Assembly: GCA_002390025.1 (NCBI GenBank)
Contig: DGRU01000182.1
Location: 1-9,806 of the forward strand
Reading direction: 5' to 3'
Source: Lachnospiraceae bacterium UBA4380
Lineage (GTDB): Bacteria > Bacillota > Clostridia > Lachnospirales > Lachnospiraceae
DNA: 9,806 nucleotides
The position numbers and the translations under genes were made by a program. The notes beneath the pieces are model-generated. The model did not search any database. It saw nothing but the letters and a program-made list of their open reading frames with translations, and had not been told where the DNA came from. Of this stretch, positions 5,659 to 9,806 are shown piece by piece. Numbering within the stretch: the stretch's first letter is position 1; the number at the start of each line of letters is the position of its first letter.

Positions 5659-6534
5659 ATGACTTTACTGACATACCAGATTTTCAAAACCGTATCCGAG
5701 GCAGGCAGCTTTCACAAGGCGGCGGACCTGCTGGGTCTGACGCCGTCTGCCATCAGCCATGCGGTTTCCGGCATGGAAAAAGAACTCGGCTTCTCTGTTT
5801 TTACCAGAGGAAAGGCGGGCGTCAGCCTGACAAGCTCCGGAAGCCGTCTGCTGCCTTATATCAATGCGGTCCTGAACAGTGATGAGAGCCTGCAGCAGGC
5901 GGTGTCCGAGATGAACGGCCTGCAGCAGGGCACCGTCAAGGTGGGAGCTTTTTCCAGTGTCTGCACCAACTGGATGCCGGATATCATTACTTCCTTCGGA
6001 AAAATGTATCCTGCCGTCGAGATCGAACTCTTCCAGGGGACTTATGATGATGTGGTCTACTGGATCAAAAACGGCGTAGTGGATTTCGGGTTTCTCTCGA
6101 CTTCCAGCGCAAAGGATCTGCCGATCGAACCCTTTTACCGGGATCCCCTCCTTTGCATTGTGCCGGGCGACTATGAAAAAGAGGAAGCGGGCGAGAGCAT
6201 GACGATTTCGGAGATGTCCCGCCGACGCTTTGTGGTACAGCGTGAATCGACGGATGCCGATATCCAGAACTACCTCAAGCAGAACCATCTGGATATTTCC
6301 ACCCGCTACCATGTCGTAGATGACCTTGCTACGGTCGTCATGGTGCAGGCAGGTTTCGGCATCTGCATCATGCCGGAACTGGTCATGACCGATATTCCCT
6401 ACAACGTGCGCATGTATCCCATGGAGCCCGAGGCGGCCAGGATCATCGGACTTGCCGTCCGCGGACCCGGCCAGATGGCCCCCGCCGTGCGCACTCTTTA
6501 CAAGCACATTCTGGATACTTACAGAAATATTTAA
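5659..6534 (+). CDS. LysR-family transcriptional regulator
   Basis: A 291-aa protein with the standard LysR layout. The N-terminal winged HTH (residues 1-60) shows the family pattern FKTVSEAGSFHKAADLLGLT, then PSAISHAVSGMEKELG and FTRGKAGVSLTSSG. A periplasmic-binding-protein-like effector domain runs from about 90 to 291 (GTVKVGAFSSVCTNWMPDII; VDFGFLSTSS; VQAGFGICIMPELV). The ATG at 5659 is chosen because AAGGAG lies 6 nt upstream and the LysR domain begins immediately. The frame stays open 53 codons further upstream, but that part is repeat DNA. It lies downstream of the por genes on the same strand rather than divergent, so it may or may not regulate them. The effector is not predictable. 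Confidence 0.9.
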   Translation: MTLLTYQIFKTVSEAGSFHKAADLLGLTPSAISHAVSGMEKELGFSVFTRGKAGVSLTSSGSRLLPYINAVLNSDESLQQAVSEMNGLQQGTVKVGAFSSVCTNWMPDIITSFGKMYPAVEIELFQGTYDDVVYWIKNGVVDFGFLSTSSAKDLPIEPFYRDPLLCIVPGDYEKEEAGESMTISEMSRRRFVVQRESTDADIQNYLKQNHLDISTRYHVVDDLATVVMVQAGFGICIMPELVMTDIPYNVRMYPMEPEAARIIGLAVRGPGQMAPAVRTLYKHILDTYRNI

Positions 6535-6543
6535 GGACTCTTT

Positions 6544-6748
6544 ATGTTGATCTTTATGTGATTCCAAACCGTTTCACGAGGGCCGGTTTAGTCCCGTTTT
6601 CCATGGTATAGTAGGCAAAACGGAATTCCTGCCCTTTTCTTTTGAAAGTAAACCGCTTCCGAAAAATATCTGTTTCGGTGCGGAGACTGCTTTTCAGCTT
6701 TCTTCCTGGTACAACGGAAACCGTCACTGCGGCCGCTGCGGCGGTCAT
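6544..6748 (+). pseudogene. Disrupted 5' part of the NudC-like gene
   Basis: AAGGA at 6533-6537 followed 6 nt later by ATG (6544) looks like the original translation start, but the frame reads MLIFM and meets TGA at 6559. Skipping one base there enters the frame of the downstream NUDIX gene, which is open from 6551 and encodes recognisable family sequence ending FGAETAFQLSSWYNGNRHCG and RCGGHM just before 6749. No ATG, GTG or TTG occurs in that frame between 6551 and 6748. A single-base indel, a recoding event or a sequencing error could each explain this. The segment before the zinc ribbon is also short for a NudC protein. Confidence 0.6.
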
Positions 6749-7213
6749 ATGAGTGTCCACCCGAAGATGAGATGTGTCCGTTGCACCTCCTGCGGAAATA
6801 TGGACTTCCCGCGCGTCATGCCGGCTGTCACCATCGCGGTGGAAAATGGGGACAAACTCCTGATGATCCGCTACAGACCGCGTGAGGAAGACGGATATGC
6901 AGGTACGTCTCTGATTGCGGGCTTTATCGAGGTTGGCGAGACCATTGAGGATACCGTGCGGCGCGAGGTCATGGAGGAGGCCGGAATCAAGGTCTCCAAT
7001 ATCCGCTATTACAAGTCCCAGCCCTGGGGCTTTGCCTCCAATCTGATGATCGGCGTCATCTGCGACCTCGATGGAAGCGACGGGATTGCCGTGCACGACA
7101 CCAACGAAGTGGCGGAAGCCGTATGGATTCCCCGGGATGAGATCCAGGCCTATGACAACGGAGTTTCCCTCACCTTTGAGATGATCTCCAGGTTTAAAAA
7201 TGGTGAACTATGA
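6749..7213 (+). CDS. NudC-like NUDIX hydrolase (NAD(H) diphosphatase type), 5' end broken
   Basis: From the first available ATG the product has 154 aa. It holds a perfect NUDIX box (Gly58-Ile80: GFIEVGETIEDTVRREVMEE, then AGI) and the SQPWGFASNLM motif (90-100), which corresponds to the SQPW signature separating NAD(H) pyrophosphatases from other NUDIX enzymes. Such enzymes split NAD(H) into NMN(H) and AMP. A zinc ribbon is expected before it: CTSCGN is inside the ORF, but the first CGRCG pair is encoded upstream of this ATG, and no ribosome binding site precedes 6749. The ATG is therefore probably not the ancestral start. The catalytic core is intact, so residual activity is possible if translation starts here or a frameshift occurs. 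It overlaps the next gene by 4 bp. Confidence 0.8.
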   Translation: MSVHPKMRCVRCTSCGNMDFPRVMPAVTIAVENGDKLLMIRYRPREEDGYAGTSLIAGFIEVGETIEDTVRREVMEEAGIKVSNIRYYKSQPWGFASNLMIGVICDLDGSDGIAVHDTNEVAEAVWIPRDEIQAYDNGVSLTFEMISRFKNGEL

Positions 7214-8109
7214 AAATTATGGTCAGCGCCTGCCTGGCAGGCGAGAACTGTAAATACAATGGCGGAAACAACCGCAATGAGAAGGTCCTGCAGCTGATGG
7301 CAGACAACGAGGCCATTACTGTCTGCCCGGAGCAGCTGGGCGGGCTTCCCACACCGCGAGTTCCCTCGGAGATCAAAGACGGCCTGGTCACGGCAAAAGA
7401 CGGGCGGATTGTGGATGCCCAATTCCGCGCAGGCGCGGCCAAGTGTCTGGAGATTGCCGGACGTGAGCGGCCGGACCTGGTGGTCCTGCAGCCGCGCAGT
7501 CCCAGCTGCGGGGTAAAGCAGCGGTACGACGGCACTTTCAGCGGAAGACTGGTGGATGGAGCCGGTGTTACCGCGCAGCTTCTGATGGAGGAGGGTTTCC
7601 GGTGTATTGATGCGGAGGATCTGATCGCGGTCCACAAGGGCTTTTTGATACGAAAATTGTGCGTCGGAGAATCTGACCTGCTGAAGGATTTCCTGTACGA
7701 GGCGATTTTCATTTCGGAAGGAGTAAAAGCTCCGGCCAGGGAGATCGTGGAAAGGCCGGAACTGCGGATCTATTACGAGGACTTTGGAAGCCGGTCCGGG
7801 GATCACTGCCTTGTGGCCCAAGCAGGTAATCAGGTAGTGGGGGCTGTATGGACAAGGATCATGAATGATTATGGCCATGTAGATGATGAGACCCCGTCCT
7901 TTGCCATCTCCCTGCTTCCGGAATACAGGAATAAGGGGATCGGGACCCGGCTGATGAAGGAAATGCTCTTACTGCTGAAGGGGGTTGGTTTTAAGAGGGC
8001 TTCTCTTGCCGTACAGAAGGCCAACTATGCAGTCCGCATGTACAAAAATGTCGGCTTCGAGATCATAGATGAAAATGAAGAAGAATTTATAATGGTGTGC
8101 AGGTTATGA
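7210..8109 (+). CDS. DUF523 - GNAT acetyltransferase fusion protein
   Basis: A 299-aa protein in two parts. Residues 1-138 are a full-length DUF523 domain: VSACLAGENCKYNGGNNRN (5-23), CPEQLGGLPTPRVPSEI (39-55) and LQPRSPSCG (93-101), with conserved cysteines that suggest metal or cluster binding. DUF523 function is not established. Residues from about 145 to 299 are a GNAT N-acetyltransferase domain with the acetyl-CoA loop YRNKGIGTRLM (239-249) and the typical C-terminal AVRMYKNVGFEIIDE (274-288). DUF523 proteins are usually stand-alone at about 140-150 aa, so the fusion is notable. The start overlaps the NUDIX stop by 4 bp (ATGA), indicating co-translation. The acceptor substrate is unknown. 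Nothing suggests a frameshift artefact because the frame is continuous through both domains. Confidence 0.85.
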   Translation: MKIMVSACLAGENCKYNGGNNRNEKVLQLMADNEAITVCPEQLGGLPTPRVPSEIKDGLVTAKDGRIVDAQFRAGAAKCLEIAGRERPDLVVLQPRSPSCGVKQRYDGTFSGRLVDGAGVTAQLLMEEGFRCIDAEDLIAVHKGFLIRKLCVGESDLLKDFLYEAIFISEGVKAPAREIVERPELRIYYEDFGSRSGDHCLVAQAGNQVVGAVWTRIMNDYGHVDDETPSFAISLLPEYRNKGIGTRLMKEMLLLLKGVGFKRASLAVQKANYAVRMYKNVGFEIIDENEEEFIMVCRL

Positions 8110-8224
8110 AAAAACAGCGGCAGGATCGGCTCGCCGACGGGATTGAGTGGGTCTTTGTTTTATGAATTCCCCCGCTTTTATGAGGTCTGGCGGCTCCTGT
8201 GGATGCGGTACTCTGCTGCTTTGC

Positions 8225-8253
8225 TTTATAGATGCCCGCAATAATGATATACT
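8225..8253 (+). promoter_or_regulatory. Possible promoter of the macro-domain gene
   Basis: TATACT (8248-8253) with a weak TTTATA (8225-8230) 17 bp upstream, about 40 bp before the ATG at 8295. The 185-bp gap after the DUF523-GNAT gene supports separate transcription, but the -35 match is poor. Confidence 0.35.
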
Positions 8254-8294
8254 TGCAGAAAGATGACTATGGTTTTGGAAGCGAGGTGTTTTTT

Positions 8295-8822
8295 ATGAGT
8301 AAGGATAATGGTCAGATGCTGCGGGCGATCCGGGGCGATATTACAAAAATTACCGATGTCGATGCAATCGTAAATGCGGCAAACACATCCCTCCTTGGCG
8401 GCGGAGGCGTGGACGGTGCCATTCACAGGGCGGCGGGGCCTAAGCTTCTGGAGGAGTGCAGGAAATTTCACGGATGTGAGACCGGCGAAGCCAGGCTGAC
8501 CGGCGCCTACAATCTCCCCTGTAAATATGTCATCCACACGCCCGGCCCGATCTGGAGAGGCGGGAGCAGGAGAGAGCCGGAGCTTCTCGCAAACTGTTAC
8601 AGAAACTCTCTGCAGACTGCGGTGGACCACAAGATTCGAAGCGTGGCCTTTCCTTCCATCTCGACCGGCGTTTACAGCTATCCGGTCGACCAGGCTGCGC
8701 AAGTTGCGGTCTCCACGGTGAGACGCTTTATCGAGGAACACCCCGGCCAGCTGGATCTGGTAGAGTGGGTGCTCTTTGACCAGAGGACGTGCGACGCGTA
8801 TGAGAATGCATTGAGCCGCTGA
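8295..8822 (+). CDS. Macro-domain protein (ADP-ribose binding, probable deacylase/hydrolase)
   Basis: A 175-aa single macro domain. Ligand-binding motifs are GDITKI (14-19), [20 protein letters not shown] (25-44) and [10 protein letters not shown] (121-130). These match bacterial YmdB/MacroD-type proteins that bind ADP-ribose and cleave O-acetyl-ADP-ribose or mono-ADP-ribosyl esters. The Asn30, Asp40 and GVYSYP residues used for ligand binding and catalysis in that group are all present. The ATG at 8295 is preferred over 8232 because GAGGTG lies 6 nt upstream and the domain starts directly after it. A 6-bp hairpin with a TGAA loop spans its stop codon (8814-8829). A link with the ART-like protein 6.6 kb away is only a theme, since the two are on opposite strands and not in one operon. 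Confidence 0.88.
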   Translation: MSKDNGQMLRAIRGDITKITDVDAIVNAANTSLLGGGGVDGAIHRAAGPKLLEECRKFHGCETGEARLTGAYNLPCKYVIHTPGPIWRGGSRREPELLANCYRNSLQTAVDHKIRSVAFPSISTGVYSYPVDQAAQVAVSTVRRFIEEHPGQLDLVEWVLFDQRTCDAYENALSR

Positions 8823-8829
8823 AGCGGCT
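8814..8829 (+). other. Hairpin spanning the macro-gene stop codon
   Basis: AGCCGC (8814-8819) and GCGGCT (8824-8829) pair around a TGAA loop that contains the stop TGA. No T-run follows. It may help transcription end together with the repeat hairpin 14 bp further on. Confidence 0.45.
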
Positions 8830-8842
8830 GTCAAGCGGTTGT

Positions 8843-8900
8843 CAAGGGGACGGTTCTTTTGACACTTTGTGCGCAAGGTGTCAGAAGAACCGTCCCTTTG
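8843..8900. repeat. GGGACGGTTCT repeat, copy 4: long perfect-type hairpin
   Basis: The left arm (8843-8865, CAAGGGGACGG then TTCTTTTGACAC) and the right arm (8878-8900, GTGTCAGAAGAA then CCGTCCCTTTG) pair over about 23 bp with two imperfect positions, around a 12-nt centre TTTGTGCGCAAG. It is the best-preserved full element in the window and uses the TGACAC module. Two further TTTGTCATTT direct repeats follow at 8897-8918. Confidence 0.88.
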
Positions 8901-8944
8901 TCATTTCTTTGTCATTTTGGGCACTGTCCCCGGGGAACGGGTTG

Positions 8945-8953
8945 TGGTATAGT
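8945..8953 (+). promoter_or_regulatory. Extended -10 promoter of the flavodoxin-family gene
   Basis: TGGTATAGT gives an extended -10 (TG, one base, TATAGT at 8948-8953). No good -35 is found 17 bp upstream. It lies 74 bp before the ATG at 9027, directly downstream of repeat copy 4. Confidence 0.45.
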
Positions 8954-9026
8954 TGAGTTGCGTTTTCCAGAGAATGGAGCCGCACACGGCTATAAAAAAT
9001 AACAGTATATTTCAGGAGGACAAGAT

Positions 9027-9608
9027 ATGAAGGTTTTAATGCTCAACGGAAGCAGAAACGCGAAGGGATGCACATTTACGGCCCTTTCCGAGATCGCCAG
9101 GGAATTGACGGCGGCAGGAATCGATTCGGAGATCGTCCACATCGGCAAGGACGCAGTGAACGGGAATATTGACGCAGCAGTGAAGGATGTTGCGGCTAAG
9201 CTGAAAGAGTCGGACGGCTTGGTGATCGGTTCCCCGGTCTATTATGCATCTGCATCCGGTGAAGTTGTTGCTTTCCTTGACAGGCTCTTCTGGCTGGCAG
9301 GAGACGACCTTCGCCACAAACCCGGCGCAGCGATCGCCTCCGCCAGGCGCGCGGGCACGACAGCTACCCTGGATGTCCTCAACAAATATATCCAGTATTG
9401 CGAGATGCCCCTGGTGACCTCCAACTACTGGCCTATGGTCCACGGCTTCTCCCCCAAGGATGTCATGGAAGACAAGGAAGGCCTGCAGATCATGCATACA
9501 CTGGGCAGAAATATGGCCTGGCTCCTTCAGTGCATCGAGGCCGGAAAAAAGGCGGGTGTGCAGGAACCTGCTGCTGAGCAGAAGGTGTTCACAAACTTCA
9601 TTCGATAA
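9027..9608 (+). CDS. Flavodoxin-family NAD(P)H-dependent FMN reductase, cysteine loop absent
   Basis: A 193-aa flavodoxin-fold protein. FMN-binding segments are LNGSRNAKGCTFTAL (residues 6-20, phosphate loop), GSPVYYASASGEVVAFLDRL (68-87) and SARRAGTTATLDVLNKY (105-121). The C-terminal TLGRNMAWLLQCIEAGKKAG and TNFIR end are typical of the clostridial members. AGGAGG lies 6-7 nt before the ATG. In related proteins the phosphate-loop half is followed by a GCxxCGxC-type cysteine segment of about 15 residues before the KEADGLVIGSPVYY region. Here that segment is missing and HIGKDAVNGNIDAAVKDV passes directly into the next helix. The reading frame is intact, so this is a shortened form rather than a broken gene. 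Electron donor and acceptor are unknown. Confidence 0.85.
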   Translation: MKVLMLNGSRNAKGCTFTALSEIARELTAAGIDSEIVHIGKDAVNGNIDAAVKDVAAKLKESDGLVIGSPVYYASASGEVVAFLDRLFWLAGDDLRHKPGAAIASARRAGTTATLDVLNKYIQYCEMPLVTSNYWPMVHGFSPKDVMEDKEGLQIMHTLGRNMAWLLQCIEAGKKAGVQEPAAEQKVFTNFIR

Positions 9609-9613
9609 AAACG

Positions 9614-9643
9614 GGTGTCAATGGGGACGGTTCTTCTGACACC
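9614..9643. repeat. GGGACGGTTCT repeat, copy 5
   Basis: GGTGTCA (9614-9620) and TGACACC (9637-9643) form an inverted repeat enclosing GGGGACGGTTCTTC. It starts 6 bp after the reductase stop and is a half-element of the TGACACC subfamily. Confidence 0.75.
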
Positions 9644-9670
9644 TTGGAGCAGGGGCGGAGCCAGGGGAAG

Positions 9671-9703
9671 CAGGTTGGAGACAGGGGACGGTTCTTTGTC
9701 TCC
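9671..9703. repeat. GGGACGGTTCT repeat, copy 6
   Basis: GGAGACA (9677-9683) and TGTCTCC (9697-9703) flank GGGGACGGTTCTT. The 33-bp segment 9671-9703 recurs at 9741-9773 with three substitutions. Downstream, ACGGT (9688-9692) can pair with ACCGT (9711-9715) before six T residues (9715-9720), so this copy may double as a weak terminator. Confidence 0.75.
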
Positions 9704-9740
9704 ATTGTGTACCGTTTTTTGCTATGTTAAAATGTGGAGA

Positions 9741-9806
9741 CAGGTTGGAGACAGGAGACGATTCTGTGTCTCCGCTAACTCTGTTAAGGAGACACAGAAC
9801 CGTCCC
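9741..9806. repeat. GGGACGGTTCT repeat, copy 7, reaching the window end
   Basis: The left arm GGAGACGATTCTGTGTCTCC (9754-9773) and the right arm GGAGACACAGAACCGTCCC (9788-9806) pair over about 19 bp with two mismatches around a 14-nt loop. It is the TGTCTCC subfamily counterpart of copy 4. The element may continue past base 9806. Confidence 0.8.

Noticed and set aside
5665..6567. 300-codon open frame opposite lysR
   Set aside because: Composition rich in His/Gly/Asp without domain features; the plus-strand LysR motifs are unambiguous.
8106..8165. 19-codon ORF overlapping the DUF523-GNAT stop by 4 bp
   Set aside because: An ATGA overlap exists, but the peptide is very short, has no recognisable feature and no supporting context.
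8232..8294. Upstream start for the macro-domain protein
   Set aside because: No ribosome binding site at 8232, and the residues before the ATG at 8295 are not part of the macro domain. This stretch also overlaps the putative promoter.

Overview
The window looks like a chromosomal segment from an anaerobic Firmicute, most likely a Lachnospiraceae or related Clostridia member. The evidence is a four-subunit ferredoxin-dependent 2-oxoacid oxidoreductase, AGGAGG-type ribosome binding sites, a DUF3990/HTH pair and a DUF523 protein of clostridial style, and many copies of a GGGACGGTTCT-type palindromic repeat between genes. Species cannot be fixed from the sequence alone.

Left part (1-1720), minus strand: the N-terminus of an HTH protein leaves the window at base 1. 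It is preceded by a two-gene unit: an ART-like DUF3990 protein (probable ADP-ribosyltransferase toxin) overlapping a partner with a C-terminal XRE-type HTH (probable antitoxin/repressor). A consensus-like promoter for the pair overlaps a 38-bp near-perfect palindrome that fits an autoregulatory operator.

Centre (1890-6534), plus strand: a por-type operon in the order gamma, delta, alpha, beta, followed by a LysR-family regulator. The complex would oxidise pyruvate or a related 2-oxoacid to acyl-CoA with TPP and reduce ferredoxin. The operon is not compact: a terminator and a repeat copy sit between gamma and delta, another repeat copy between alpha and beta, and a compound repeat of about 160 bp between beta and lysR. 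Delta and alpha overlap by 4 bp.

Right part (6544-9608), plus strand: a NudC-like NUDIX hydrolase whose 5' end is disrupted (zinc-ribbon homology continues upstream of the first usable ATG), overlapping by 4 bp a DUF523-GNAT fusion. A macro-domain protein follows, then a flavodoxin-family NAD(P)H reductase that seems to lack the usual cysteine-rich loop. Repeat hairpins flank the reductase on both sides, and the last 190 bp are almost entirely repeat copies.

The points most worth following are the dispersed repeat family and its placement in the por operon, the palindrome-controlled toxin-antitoxin pair, the broken NUDIX start, the DUF523-GNAT fusion and the missing loop in the reductase. 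No wholly new system is certain. The ADP-ribose link between the ART protein, the macro-domain protein and the NUDIX enzyme is speculative.
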